Source: Maniola hyperantus (taxonomy: Eukaryota; Arthropoda; Insecta; Lepidoptera; Nymphalidae). Taken from it: a stretch of 64,000 bases of DNA. A model generated the notes under the pieces. It was not told where the DNA came from. It saw nothing but the letters and a program-made list of their open reading frames with translations, and searched no databases. The stretch covers positions 10,549,554 through 10,613,553 of the forward strand of contig NC_048557.2 in assembly GCF_902806685.2 (NCBI RefSeq), read 5' to 3'. Positions 1 through 10,209 of this stretch are shown in pieces (the stretch's first letter is position 1; the number at the start of each line of letters is the position of its first letter). The position numbers and the translations under genes were made by a program.

Positions 1-92
1 TAGGACGTATGAATCCGCTAAGAAAGGATTTTTGAAAATTCAATCCCTAAGGGGGTGAAATAGGGGTTTGAAATTTGTGTAGCAAGTACTAA
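1..92 (+). mobile_element. HelA fragment, 3' part
   Basis: The window opens inside a HelA copy. The ATCCGCTAAGAAAGGATTTT and CCTAAGGGGGTGAAATAGGG blocks are clear. The terminal hairpin and CTAG are missing; the match stops after TTTGTGTAG. Confidence 0.75.
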
Positions 93-932
93 CTAGCCAC
101 CAGCAAGCGATTACGGCTGCTATCAAATGGGTTGCGCAAACAAGCGGAAACCCGGTAAAGTGTCCTCCATAGAGCTGTATGTAAATTTTGTTGGTAGCGC
201 GACTGGTTGCATCGCCACTGGAGTCCTAGTGAGATTGAGTGAGTGCCCTAGCCATTTCTAACCTACTTTAAGTAAAATAAGTTTCTCTACGCGTATTTTC
301 AAAATGTTATACCACAGTTCCGGAACATTTTCCGTAAATTCAGTTGGTTTTAAAACCGATGGCTAACTTTGACATTAACTTTGTTGTGGACTTGTGGTTG
401 CTACTTGCACCGCTCTGGATTCTTGGTTTTTTTTAACCAAGTATAGGTATCTAAATAGTAAGTGTTCGATGGTCCAAACTTTTAGGTTTATAAATACGAG
501 TACCTATATTTAGCAACTTTTGACACTTTCGAGCGTGCGTCAAATTTCAAAATTTTTAAAATTTTATTTCATTTACACTCACTTTTGCAAAAATGTTTAA
601 AATATTAAAATAAGAATAGTTACCTAATTATACTTTAAACTTTAGTTGCCATCAAAAAAAAAATAAATAAATATGAGTAAAATTGTTATTTTAAAACAAA
701 AGATAAAAAATAAAAAATAACATTCCAAAATATTGCTAAAGAGCTGTTAATTCGAGCTGTTATTGAATAAATTGCAAAAAAGCTTTTATTAAGCTTAATT
801 ACATACCCCATTGTATATTGTAGTTTATAAGAAATATATTTTATGTTAAAATAAAAAATGGCGACCCGTTACCAAAATTTGTTGTGAATGTTGTTACAAT
901 TTATCGTTGGCATATCTAATAAAAAAAAAATG
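93..932. other. Unassigned A+T-rich stretch
   Basis: No coding character and no repeat found elsewhere in the window. A-rich runs lie around 640-720 and 921-930. Confidence 0.6.
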
Positions 933-934
933 TA

Positions 935-1548
935 TAGTACGCGGCAGAAAATAATGTACATCGACCTTTAGAAGGAGATTGCGGATTGTCGTTGAGACCG
1001 ACAAAACGTCATATAGGTATGAGTGAGTGACAGAGACAATGCTCTACAAAACCGCTATCTCCTGTAGTCTATTAGAAAATTAACATATTATACCTACTTA
1101 ATTTAAAGAGAATACAATCTAGTATTTAACTTTATATTATTTCTACTTTCATATTATGACATGATTGTGGTATTTATTTTTAAAATAGAGATGAATCAAT
1201 ATTAACAAGTTAACAAAGTTATTTTAAAAATTCAAAGTTATTATAATTTGTATGAATATATGTATCGTATATTTATATTTATATTTTTATTTATATTTAT
1301 TTATTCAAAAATGTTGTACAAGACAAAGACTCCTTAAAACTAGTACACATAAAAAAGGTAGAAACAATAAAAATATGAGAACCTGAAGGAGTGCTTTGGC
1401 GTCCGTGCTAGGTAAACCTGTGTTACGGGCGCCGCAGCTTTCCCTTGGATCCATCGATTAATATGGAGTACAAAAAATTTAAATTAGGCTATTTTAGTAA
1501 CAACTATTTTAGTAAAGGTCGATGTACATTACTTTCAGCCGCGTTCTA
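935..1548. mobile_element. Non-autonomous TIR transposon, TA target (family TA-1)
   Basis: The ends are inverted repeats: 933-969 against the reverse complement of 1514-1550 gives 3 mismatches in 37 bases (core TAATGTACATCGACCTTT). TA at 933-934 and 1549-1550 fits a TA target duplication. No transposase ORF. Related ends occur at 29113 and at 47220/51399. A TA target suggests the Tc1/mariner group, but the superfamily is not proven. Confidence 0.75.
1290..1460 (-). mobile_element. Possible LINE 3' end inside the TA-1 element
   Basis: On the minus strand a GC-richer segment (about 1380-1450) leads into an A-rich TTGAATAAATAAA-type tail, the layout of LINE 3' ends. No second copy in this window. 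Confidence 0.25.
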
Positions 1549-1852
1549 TAGGTAGCTATAGTTTTCAGTAGCAGTAATCCGAGTTCTAACATAATCAACG
1601 CAGAAGTCGCTGGCATCATTTATTTAGTATCTCAATAACTTGTATTCCAAAATAACTAGTGTAGGTAGGTATTCCATAAATCAGAATGTACATAATATAT
1701 TTTGGCACCGAAAACTTATGCGGCTCGGGGGATAGATATGATTAAACATTGCTGTAGGCTTCACCAGTTTGATAATATCTAAACCAGATAGCAAATAGTT
1801 TTATCTACAATCGGATTAAGTTAGTAAAATAGATCAGAATAAAAAGCATGTA
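1549..1852. other. Unassigned stretch
   Basis: A+T-rich, no ORF or repeat recognised. Confidence 0.5.
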
Positions 1853-2049
1853 TCAAATATATAAAAGGAAAAGGTGACTGACTGACTGACTGATCTATCA
1901 ACGCACAGCTCGAACTACTGGACGAATCAGGCTGAAATTTGGCATGCAGATAGCTTTTATGACGTAGGCATCCGCTAAGAAAGGATTTTTGAAAATTCAA
2001 CCCCTAAGGGGATGAAATAGTGGTCTGAAATTTGTGTACAATAAGCTAG
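1853..2049 (+). mobile_element. HelA Helitron, hairpin deleted
   Basis: Begins with TC after an A and ends AAGCTAG before a T, the A^T insertion expected for Helitrons. Contains the GACTGACTGACT run. The sequence jumps from TTTGTGTA to CAATAAGCTAG, so the GTCCACGCGGACGAAGTCGC hairpin is lost. Confidence 0.8.
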
Positions 2050-2189
2050 TTTAAACAAAAAAAAATAACAGGTATTTAGGTTGAGGATTTGTATAAAATA
2101 ACAAAATTATAGTAACATAGCATGTAGCTAACTCAGATGTCATACTTAACCAAACTGGAGACCACGCGTTTGTTTCTCCTCCCAGAATT

Positions 2190-2322
2190 AAGTCATAGTC
2201 TACCACACTGGCCAAGTAAGGATTGGCAAAAATTGCAAACCTTTGAGAACGTTATAGACTTCTTAGGCATGCAGATTTGCTCACAATGTTTGCCTTCACT
2301 GTTAAAGCAAGTAATATTTTGC
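2190..2322 (-). mobile_element. SINE-1 body, degenerate
   Basis: The reverse complement reads through the SINE-1 body, from about AATATTACTTGCTTTAACAGTGAAGG to TGGCCAGTGTGGTAGACTAT in order. The tRNA-like head is not recognisable. Confidence 0.65.
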
Positions 2323-2808
2323 TAAGTCCCCGAAATCCGGACTCGCCGTGTAGGGGGCCGATCTACCACTAATTTAACAGCAATAACCGCTGTTAAATCC
2401 AAAATTTTTATCGTTGTCAAAATTAACTTATAGTCTAGTCTACACCAAGGTGGTCCACCGGTCCCATTTTATTAAACTATTACATCAAGCGGACACTCAG
2501 CGAATATTAAAGATACCGTGACAAACTGAATTACACAATAAACCACTTAAAATTGTAATTTAATCAAGCTATTACACGGTTCTATAAACAATGGCGTCAG
2601 CGCGAAATCCGGCTCACGACCGACCAACTTCCTGTAGGTCCATTTCGCCAAACAATGGAAATTTATTTCAAACTATGAACCCGAGTTTTGCAGGCCTGCT
2701 GTTTTGCATCAAAGCACACTGTTGTTGTGAACATAGCCTTAATAAACCAAGCGGTAGCAAAAATAAAACGTAGACACAAACTAAAGTATAGTACGCTACA
2801 GGTCGCAA
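2323..2808. other. Unassigned; one small hairpin
   Basis: No gene seen. A 9-bp inverted repeat TTTAACAGC/GCTGTTAAA with a 7-base loop lies at about 2372-2396. A 60-codon ORF from 2591 has no recognisable domain. Confidence 0.5.
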
Positions 2809-3078
2809 TTTTTAATAGAGATAGCGAGCAAACGAGCAGGCAGATCATCTAATGTTAATGCCGCCCATGAACATTTGCAGCACCAGAGGAACCGCCGATA
2901 CGTTGCCGGCCTTTTAGGAATTTGTTGGTCCGCCCCTTGAATAACCCCATGTTATAATCTAGTGGGAACACCGCAGATGGGAGTTGGTTCCACAGTTTGC
3001 ATGTGCGTGGAAAGAAGGATCTGGCACAGGCCACAGCGGACGGTCGAAGTGCACCAGACACCCAGGTGGTGAGGGTGA
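2809..3078 (-). mobile_element. LINE Jk-1, 3' end
   Basis: Minus-strand translation ends with the jockey/CR1-type C-terminus, including SFFPRTCKLWNQLP and NMGLFKGRTNKFL, as in the longer copy at 44.4 kb. It stops near the methionine-histidine-glycine-arginine-rich end and is followed by the AGCGAGCAAACGAGCAGG 3' UTR. Upstream coding sequence is cut at about 3078 by the GC-rich fold-back repeat. Confidence 0.8.
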
Positions 3079-3206
3079 AATTGCAATCGGGGAGGGAACG
3101 CCTCGCAACCCGGTGCGGGCGAGCGCGGGTGACGTGCGGATGTGAGGGGCATCCCTCCGCCTCATACCCCGATTGCCATCTCAACCTGTCGCGTACTATA
3201 GCTAGG
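3079..3206 (+). repeat. GC-rich fold-back repeat (FB), copy 1
   Basis: Contains CCGGTGCGGGCGAGCGCGGG and ends ATTGCCATCTCAACCTGTCG-CGTACTAT. Copies at 6.6, 27.3 and 40.1 kb. It interrupts the reading frame of the Jk-1 LINE remnant. Confidence 0.65.
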
Positions 3207-3294
3207 CTATAGTAGCCTTCCCTCCAGTTGGTTGGCTGGCTGGTAAGCTGGCTGGCTTCCAGGAGGGGGAGACGCGTAAACGCATTTCCTAGCG

Positions 3295-3405
3295 TTAAAA
3301 AAAAAAAGGGGGAATCAAGAGTGTTGTGGATAATTTTGTGCACAGTTATTAAGTCCGACATCAGCCTGCGTTTTTCCAGGGATTGGATTTTAAAGTACAT
3401 TATAA
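3295..3405 (-). mobile_element. Fragment of a second LINE reverse transcriptase C-terminus
   Basis: The first ~34 residues of a minus-strand ORF beginning at 3400 read LEKRRLMSDLITVHKIIHN, typical of the region after the RT domain in CR1/jockey-group elements. It then runs into low-complexity GGCTGGCT sequence (3229-3262). Confidence 0.5.
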
Positions 3406-3419
3406 TTTATGTGTGTTTT

Positions 3420-3769
3420 GACGACCTCCCTGGCGCAGTGGTGAGCGCTGTGGTCTTAATAGTGGGAGGTCCCGGGTTCGATTCCTGGCAGGGGTTTGGA
3501 ATTTTATAATTTCTAAATTTCTGGTCTGGTCTGGTGGGAGGCTTCGGCCGTGGCTAGTTACCACCCTACCGGCAAAGCCGTGCCGCCAAGCGATTTAGCG
3601 TTCCGGTACGATGCCGTGTAGAAACCAAAGGGGTATGGGTTTAATAAAAAAAAAACTGCCATATACCCCTTCCAGGTTAGCCCGCTATCATCTTAGACTG
3701 CATCATCACTTACCACCAGGTGAGATTGCAGTCAAGGGCTAACTTGTATCTGAATAAAAATAAAAAAAA
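3420..3769 (+). mobile_element. SINE-3, full length
   Basis: tRNA-like head with A box TGGCGCAGTGGTGAGCG and B box GGGTTCGATTCC, then a unique body, then a 3' end ACTTACCACCAGGTGAGATT and an A-rich tail (GAATAAAAATAAAAAAAA). The 3' end resembles that of LINE Jk-2 at 4.5 kb. A minus-strand copy of equal length lies at 35.2 kb. Confidence 0.85.
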
Positions 3770-3801
3770 GTGTAAATGTAGATATCGTGATACTACATCA
3801 G

Positions 3802-4114
3802 TACCTGTAAATAAGATTTTACGTCACACCAAACGTTGCTAGAATTCGAGAGTCGAAACACTTCTGCGTTATAGTAAACTGGATCTTAACTGCCTTGTTT
3901 TAAAGCTCAAATTTGTCTACACATCTACAGCCAGCGCTCCAAGCGGAAACAAAAAAAAACGCAAAGCAAAAACCATGCGAAATTAAAATCAGTGGCATTG
4001 AATTTTTGACTTCAATTCAAAGCTCTTTAGGTCCATTTTACTTTGATGTTATTGTGTTTCGATTCTCGAATTCTAGCAACGTTTGGTGAGACGTACAATC
4101 TTATACTACGGGTA
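3802..4114. mobile_element. MITE family TA-2, copy 1
   Basis: Inverted ends over about 60 bases (left 3802-3862 with CACCAAACGTTGCTAGAATT; right its complement with a few mismatches). Ends look like TA-CCYGTA...TACGGG-TA, suggesting a TA target. Interior CCAGCGCTCCAAGCGGAAAC is shared with the copy at 57.6 kb. Confidence 0.75.
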
Positions 4115-4440
4115 CAGAGCGTGTATATTACAAATACGTTCGTAACATCCAGCCCTGGCTCATACCCTAAGCAATCACGAAAATAATTTGTATTTTCTTT
4201 TTTTTCGTCTCTGGCTCCTTTGTTTTTGATATTAGAATCTATGGTACTTACATCCTTAATATTTCCCTCTGTATTTTATTTTTAGAGGTTATTTTTTTAT
4301 TCTGCTACTCCCGACTCCCGATTTTCATAATTGTTTAGACTAGCTGTTTTCCCGCGGTATTTTCGAGATCCGGCGATTAGAGCTGTACGTTGATTATTTT
4401 ATTAATATGTCAGTCCGCGATTTCCTTATTACATACCTAA
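4115..4440. other. Unassigned stretch
   Basis: A+T-rich, nothing recognised up to the Helitron-like terminus. Confidence 0.5.
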
Positions 4441-4500
4441 CTAGCTGATTCACCCGGCTTCGCTGAGGTGAAACCAGATTTCAAGGCGCTAGAATGGCGA
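4441..4500 (-). mobile_element. Helitron-like 3' terminus, another family
   Basis: A-CTAG followed by CTGATTCACCCGGCTTCGCT and GAGGTGAAA: on the minus strand a short CACC/GGTG stem lies about 10 bases from CTAG. Only this end is present. Confidence 0.45.
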
Positions 4501-4760
4501 CTTTTTTCTCTTTAATATTATAGAAGTAGCGCTTGGCTGCAATCAGACCTGGTGGCAAGTGATGATGCAGGCTAAGATGGAGCGCGCTTGCCTAGAAGAT
4601 GCCTATTCACTCTTGTCTTGAAGGTACCCATATTATAATTCAGTGGGAAAACTGATGCTGGAAGGATGTTCCAAATCTTAGCGGTTCGAATTAGAAATGA
4701 GGAGGCAAATCGCTTCGTACGTATCCCTGGAATTTCGGCTACGTATGGGTGCAGACCTTA
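4501..4760 (-). mobile_element. LINE Jk-2, C-terminus and 3' UTR
   Basis: Minus strand from about 4747 to a TAG at about 4575 reads open, with RTKRFASSFLIRTAKIWN, LPASVFPLNYNMGTFKTRV and HLLGKRAPS before the stop. This is the conserved end of jockey-group LINE ORF2. An in-frame stop lies just upstream, so it is dead. The 3' UTR (CATCACTTGCCACCAGGTCT) matches the 3' end of SINE-3. Confidence 0.8.
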
Positions 4761-5142
4761 GCGATGACTTGCGGTACGATAGTACAAAAGGTGAATCTGA
4801 ATTTTTATCTTAAAAAAAAAAGATACAAACGTACATAAACTGCCAAAATCATAACCCTTCCTTCTGGCTTTGCCGTGGTCGGATAAAAACATGGAAGGTG
4901 AGATGTAATACCAGAGTAGCGCCGTTCTCGGAGTCAAAGGGCCATTACTGTAATAAGGAGAGCGCGGAGAAAAACTCAATTTCCACTCGATTATTATGAA
5001 ACTATGCAAACGGGGTATTAAAGTGATGTCATTTCATTTTCTTACAACGTTCTTGTCACTTGTCTTATTTTACGGAGACAGGAGCCATTTTTAATAAGTA
5101 TAGAATAAAGCATTTTCTTTGACTTTATTTTTTTTATTTTTT
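4761..5142. other. Unassigned; short dispersed repeat
   Basis: 4845-4888 (AACCCTTCCTTCTGGCTTTG, then CCGTGGTCGGATAAAAA) recurs at 53433-53476. Otherwise nothing recognised. Confidence 0.5.
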
Positions 5143-5250
5143 CGGGTTCCGTACCTCAAAAGGACAAGGTCACTTTTTTGTCTGTCTGTCTGTCAAGAAA
5201 CCTACAGGGTACTTCCCGTTGACCTAGAATGATGAAATTTGGCAGGTAAG
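5143..5250 (-). mobile_element. R420 3' end
   Basis: GGGTTCCGTACCTCAAAAGG, a GTCTGTCTGT run, CAAGAAACCTACAGGGTACT, and ATGAAATTTGGCAGGTAAG match the R420 3' third. Truncated at 5250, where a SINE-1 head follows. Confidence 0.75.
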
Positions 5251-5254
5251 AATT

Positions 5255-5352
5255 AAAACACATGGCTCCTAAAAGTTAGAGCTGCGTGCCCGGAATTGAA
5301 CCCCCGATATCCCAAATAGGAAACAGACGTCTTAACCACTAGGCTATCCCGT
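5255..5352 (-). mobile_element. SINE-1 tRNA-like head
   Basis: The complement reads GATAGCCTAGTGGTTAAGAC (A box) and GGTTCAATTCCGGGCACGC (B box). The body is absent. Confidence 0.7.
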
Positions 5353-5995
5353 AGTAGGGCTATTATTAGCAGTAGCCCTGCAATAGATTTTGCAATAAAC
5401 AACACTTGATAAGCACTCCCCTTGCATCGCCTATCAAAACTGAACAAATAAATCATATAACTATAGGTGTCTATTAAGACATAAGGTACAAAAAGTGCAG
5501 GCAATTTTCATCTTTATTTCCATACTTAAAAATGCTTTATTAGCTTGAACGGTTTTGATTATATTATACGTTAAGTACAAAAAAAACTGCAGGCAACTTT
5601 CACCTATATCCCTATAGATATAAATGCTTTATTAGCTTGAAGGGTTTTGATTATAATAATAGTATCGTTTGCCTTGAGGTCGGGAAGGGCTTTATCGTGA
5701 CTTTATCAGTTTATCGATATCGACGTTTCGATATGAAATCTATTCGTGTGGAGTGACGAGGTATAAAATTGAACTGTTAACTTTTTTTATGAAAGTTAAG
5801 GCGGCTCTTCAAAATGTTCTTTTAATTTTGATTAATTTTCGTAGCGGCCATTTTGAAATTCTTATTATTTGTTGCTGTAGCGGCAATAGAAATATTGTAT
5901 AGAAGCAGGCGTTATTTTGCGGAAGTCCATGATATACAATGAACCAAAAGCTTAATTTGCTGTAATCCGCTGAAACAGGTCGAATCTGTATGATG
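5353..5995. other. Unassigned, with an 80-bp direct repeat
   Basis: 5486-5567 and 5576-5660 are direct copies sharing AATGCTTTATTAGCTTGAA and GGTTTTGATTATA. No other content recognised. Confidence 0.55.
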
Positions 5996-6161
5996 CAACA
6001 TGCAGCATGCGAAATGCACCGCTCGCCCTGCCACTGCTAAACATGCAAGAAGAAGCAGCCACCAGGCAAGCAATACGCACCACTACCACGCAGCACCACA
6101 CAAATCCCAAACACACTCGACGCACGTTTCGCCCCGACACCGGAGCATCCTTAGGAGATGT
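5996..6161 (-). mobile_element. Penelope-like terminal region (possible)
   Basis: On the minus strand CCGGTGTCGGGGCGAAACGT follows CTAAGGATG. Lepidopteran Penelope-like elements have similar ends with a hairpin followed by GAAAC. A GC stem (6131-6136 with 6141-6146) is directly followed by GAAAC, as in hammerhead-type cores. No coding sequence is left. Confidence 0.4.
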
Positions 6162-6369
6162 ATAGAATAGAATAATGTTTATTCGAGGTATATAGGTGGT
6201 ACATGGTGTAGGCAATATCGTCCTGTACAGCAGTGCAACACCTCGAACAGGTAGGCCACTCAGCTTGTGTTGAGACGTCGGGCCCCTCCACACTCAGACA
6301 CAAACCTCTAGAGCAAATATCTGAGGTACCAGATGCCCCAACGCTGATTTTCAGTGACCGCCTTTTAAA
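6162..6369 (-). mobile_element. Retroelement 3' UTR-like repeat (family J), copy 1
   Basis: Shares TAGGCAATATCGTCCTGTAC, CAGTGCAACACCTCGAACAG and TTTTCAGTGACCGCCTTTTA with 17443-17670. On the minus strand it ends in a TATTCTATTCTAT tail, as LINE-G does, so it is probably a LINE 3' UTR. Confidence 0.55.
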
Positions 6370-6639
6370 TATTACCTAAACGTCAGTGGCATAGAATATA
6401 TAAAGTTGGCGAGTAAATGGATAAATAAAATGAAATAAAGTGTTTACAGTTTTTAAAATTAAAGTGATATAGGACATAAAAGAAGAAATAAGAAATAATA
6501 CATTCAAATATATGTTGTAAATTGTAAGAATAGGAAAATTGTACGATAGTTTTTTTTTTTGTAAGTATAATAAAGAAAAAATAAAATGTGGAAGAGAAAG
6601 TAAAGTTTGGTAAGATAAATAAATGTAGACCTTACAATG

Positions 6640-6812
6640 CACAATTGCAATGCTACATCTCCTGAGAGGAGGTGGCAATGTATGATGCGGGGGGACGCCT
6701 CGCACACCCGCACGTCACCCGCGCTCGCTCGCACCGGGTTAGCGCGGAGGCTGTGCGGGTGTGCGGGGCGTCCTCTCCCCTATTGCCATCTCAACCTGTC
6801 GCGTAGTACTTC
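6640..6812 (+). repeat. GC-rich fold-back repeat (FB), copy 2
   Basis: GCACACCCGCAC and GTGCGGGTGTGC are perfect 12-base inverted arms; the arms extend to about 21 bases with one mismatch (GGACGCCTC.../...GGGGCGTCC). Ends TTGCCATCTCAACCTGTCGC-GTAGTAC. The most complete copy here. Confidence 0.7.
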
Positions 6813-7342
6813 TTGGATTTGTCGGTAACTCTACGTGCGATTTAACTTTTTAAGTAGCCCATACGCAGACAAACTGAGATCGATTTTGCTCTTATACTGA
6901 TGTCGTTTTATTATTTAAAAATTATTTTAAATAGTCTACCATAAAAATGGTCCTTCGAGCCGGATCAGTAACTGTACAGTACACTCTAGACCGGAGAAGT
7001 CTCGAGTTATGTAATCAACAAGATGTAACAGAATCCGTCGGACAGTGCCGAGCCCGATTGAGGGGAAACCTCGGATTAGATTACGCGAATCCAATAAATC
7101 CCCAGTAGGTAGGTACCTTCTCCAATTCCTTTTGTGATTTCTCCGATTTTAAATCGGATTAACTAAGTAGTATCGAATAATGCGAATTAGATTTCCATTT
7201 TCAGTATTTTCGTAGCAAAATTTTCAATGTACTTAAATAATATTTCCGTTTTAAGTGCCAACAGACCGAAGTAGGTAAGTAGTTAAATGTTGATAAATAA
7301 CGCTTCCGCCGAATAAATTCTCAAAATACTATTTATATTTCA
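6813..7342. other. Unassigned stretch
   Basis: No repeat shared with the rest of the window and no convincing coding sequence. Confidence 0.5.
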
Positions 7343-7549
7343 CTAGCTTATTCCCGCGACTTCGTCCGCGTGGAATAGAAAAATTTGACACCCATGTTTT
7401 ACCCCTTTAGGGATTGAATTTTTAAAAAGCCTTTCTTAGCGGATGTCTACGTCATAATCTAGCTATCTGCACGCCAAATTGCAGCCCGATCCGTCCATGA
7501 GCTGTGCGTTGATAGATCAGTCAATCAGCTTTTCCTTTTATTTCATAGA
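7343..7549 (-). mobile_element. HelA Helitron
   Basis: A-CTAGCTTATTCCCGCGACTT, hairpin CGCGACTTCGTCCGCG, and the 5' end at ATAGA-T. Internally diverged, including in the AACCCCTAAGGGG segment. Confidence 0.8.
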
Positions 7550-7819
7550 TTTATATAGAAATCGTCTTTTATAGATTAGGATTACGTAGATATGACGTAG
7601 ATATCCAAATTAATTAGGCCACCCGTTCGAAGTCATGGCGTGTCACCTATTCGTAAGATAAGGCATATTTTATTTTTTCATATTTGTATTTTTAGCTTTA
7701 AGTTAACTGGTAATCCCGCACTTGCAAACTTTTAAAATGCATGCCGGTTTGCCAGTAATTGGGTGTACACTCTAAATTTTTTCTCTGTGAATTGTAATTG
7801 TTATTTTATAATATGTGTA

Positions 7820-8437
7820 CAGTACGCGCGGCGAGAGTTTGGCTTTGACCGTTATTGCGCAGAAATCAGAAATTGGGTATCAACGGGCAATTAGTGGGGT
7901 GCGGGGCGGGTGTGTAGGCGCACGCGGTGCTCTGATTGGCGCTCCACTGCTCCAGTCGTTCCCTGCCTCTGTTTGTACAATCACGTTCACAAGTGAATTG
8001 CTATTTTCGTTAATTGTTTATTATATAAGAATCTGAATAGCACTGCTGCTAAGACTTTTTTTTAATGTTAACTTTTGTATTTAATAATTATTTTAAGTTT
8101 TCTTTTGTTTGTATGTACCAATTTTACATGTATCTTGGAATAAATAATTTTATTAAAAAACAATTATTTAGAATTTTCATCGCTGTCTCTGTAAACTTTA
8201 AAAGGAAATAAACATTTTATATAAGTAAAATAACTATCAATAGTTTTAATAAATGAAGAAGTTTATCTATTTCGTATTATTTTCTAGCATTATTACCACT
8301 GTACATGAATTTTGACCCACTCAAATATCCAACCTGGTACATAAAAAAGGAAAAGTATTGTGTGCGTGACAGTACCCATGCGCAGTAATCCCCTCCACCC
8401 GAAGGTCAAAGCCAAACTCTCGCCGCGCGATCTGTAC
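7820..8437. mobile_element. TIR element with GC-rich ends
   Basis: Perfect 26-base inverted arms at 7825-7850 and 8404-8429 (GCGGCGAGAGTTTGGCTTTG core), with partial pairing beyond (GTACAG/CTGTAC outside, CTGCGCA inside). About 620 bp, no transposase. Target duplication not resolved. Confidence 0.65.
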
Positions 8438-9152
8438 TATCTGTTGGCAAACCAATAAAAAAAAATATAAGATAAATAAACTAGTTAACTGAAAAATATG
8501 ATTTAACCAAGTAAGTAATTATTTTAAAATGTCTATGTAACTACAAATAACGATATAAACCGTTGTTGGTTTGTTATCAGTTTCACGTTCTTAACGCGAA
8601 CTATTGACCTATTTAACATCTTTATTGTTATTGCAATCTTGTTATCTTCACTAGCCAATAAAACTGTTAAATTACTGACTAGACGAGAGATAACTATTTA
8701 ATTGAAACTTAAAATTGAAGAAGATATTTTTAGAAGTCCCTTCGTAGAAAATATAAGATTTGTTCTTATGTGTTGTAATCAATCCCTTCTATTACAGTCT
8801 ACTTGGAGATAATTGGGTCATAAACGTCGGAACATACACACACGCGCACACACACTTGATTTAATACAAACCAACAAACAAACAAACACACATTTCATTA
8901 CAGATGACATTTTAATTGTCTGCCAATTAACCTGGTTCCGTTTGTTGCACTATATTTAATTGAACATGCAAGGTCGAATGATTGTAATTTATTATATCTT
9001 AATTACTTCATTGTATCTATTTGCTTTTCTTACTTCTTTAGTAGTGGTAGAGCGGCCGATCCATACAGATTTGTCTGTTTTGGCGGATTAAAGATATCAA
9101 ACTAAGTTTGTAGTTTCTTGTCATTGATGTTACTTGTAGGTATATCATTGAA
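8438..9152. other. Unassigned, with CA-rich microsatellite
   Basis: A+T-rich. A CACACACGCGCACACACAC and ACAAACAAACAAAC run lies at about 8837-8893. Confidence 0.55.
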
Positions 9153-9354
9153 CTAGCTTATGCTCGCGACTACACAAATTTCAAGCCCCTATTTCACCCC
9201 CTTAGGGGTTGAATTTAAAAAAAATCATTTCTTTGTGGATGCCTACGTCATAATAGCTATCTGGATGCCAAATTTCAGCCCGATCCGTCTAGTAGTTTGA
9301 GCTGTGCGTTGATAGATCCGTCAGTAAGTCACCTTTTCCTTTTATATATTTAGA
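9153..9354 (-). mobile_element. HelA Helitron
   Basis: A-CTAGCTTATGCTCGCGACTA to TATATATTTAGA-T. The hairpin is damaged: CGCGACTACACAAATT, with TTCGTCCGCGTGG lost. Confidence 0.8.
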
Positions 9355-9454
9355 TTCCGAAATGTTAACGTTTGCTTCTATCCAACATTTTTAATTTTTT
9401 ACACGACAAAACAAATATAAATTCACAAGCCAGTTGTAGTAGGTACTTTGCCAA

Positions 9455-9712
9455 TTTAAAAATAGGTCATTACATACAAAGTATAAGTATAAGTACTTTT
9501 AAAGTATTAAAGCATTCACGAAAGTACGCACAGTGTACGAAACTTTGCCGGTACGTAACGATAAATCACGTGAAGTTGGCCGAGTGCCGTTATTGATGCG
9601 GCGCTGTGAGCGAGTTTTATTAATACCCTCGTTAGTGGCTACCCTGCACCGCGCCCGTGTCCCTTTTGTTACGCACCCTACCTACTGCAAACTTTGAAAT
9701 ATTATGTATTGC
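9455..9712 (+). repeat. Unknown unit X1, copy 1 of 3
   Basis: Shares AAGCATTCACGAAAGTACGC, AATCACGTGAAGTTGGCCGA, ATTGATGCGGCGCTGTGAGC and CCGCGCCCGTGTCCCTTTTG with the copies at 9929 and 10434. No terminal inverted repeats and no ORF of note. Confidence 0.75.
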
Positions 9713-9928
9713 TAGATGATTCTGGAGGTTTCGTCCGAGTGGATTTAGGTTTTTAGTAATCCCGCGGTGTAGTTCTTATTTTTCCGGGATAAAAAGTAGT
9801 TGTCATTAAGGTAGAACATAACCGTCTTCAGGCCGCAAGCTATCTCTGTACCATAGTCAAAATTAGTTTAACGGATGGGCCAAGAAAAGGTGACAGACAG
9901 ACAGAATTTGGCATTTATGATATTAGTT
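9713..9928 (-). mobile_element. HelB remnant between X1 copies
   Basis: TTTCGTCCGAGTGGATTTAG, TTTCCGGGATAAAAAGTAG, AACGGATGGGCC and a GACAGACAGAC run identify a degraded HelB. The CTAG end is not clear. Confidence 0.6.
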
Positions 9929-10201
9929 TAAAATAGGGCATTACATAAACAAAGTATTAAAGCATTCACGAAAAGTATTAAGTAGTTTTAAAGTATTAAA
10001 GCATTCACGAAAGTACGCACAGTGTACGAAACTTTGCCGGTACGTAACGATAAATCACGTGAAGTTGGCCGAGTGCCGTTATTGATGCGGCGCTGTGAGC
10101 GAGTTTTATTAATACCCTCGTTAGTCTCTACCCTGCACCGCGCCCGTGTCCCTTTTGTTACGCACCCTACCTACTGCAAACTTTGAAATACATATTGCTA
10201 G
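9929..10201 (+). repeat. Unknown unit X1, copy 2 of 3
   Basis: Nearly identical to copy 1 over about 190 bases (TCTC for TGGC after CTCGTTAG). A TTAAAGCATTCACGAAA segment is itself repeated at its left edge. Confidence 0.75.
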
Positions 10202-10209
10202 GCTTGGAG

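Noticed and set aside
2855..3400. 181-codon minus-strand ORF as one protein
   Set aside because: It is a chance fusion of two LINE fragments and the FB repeat.
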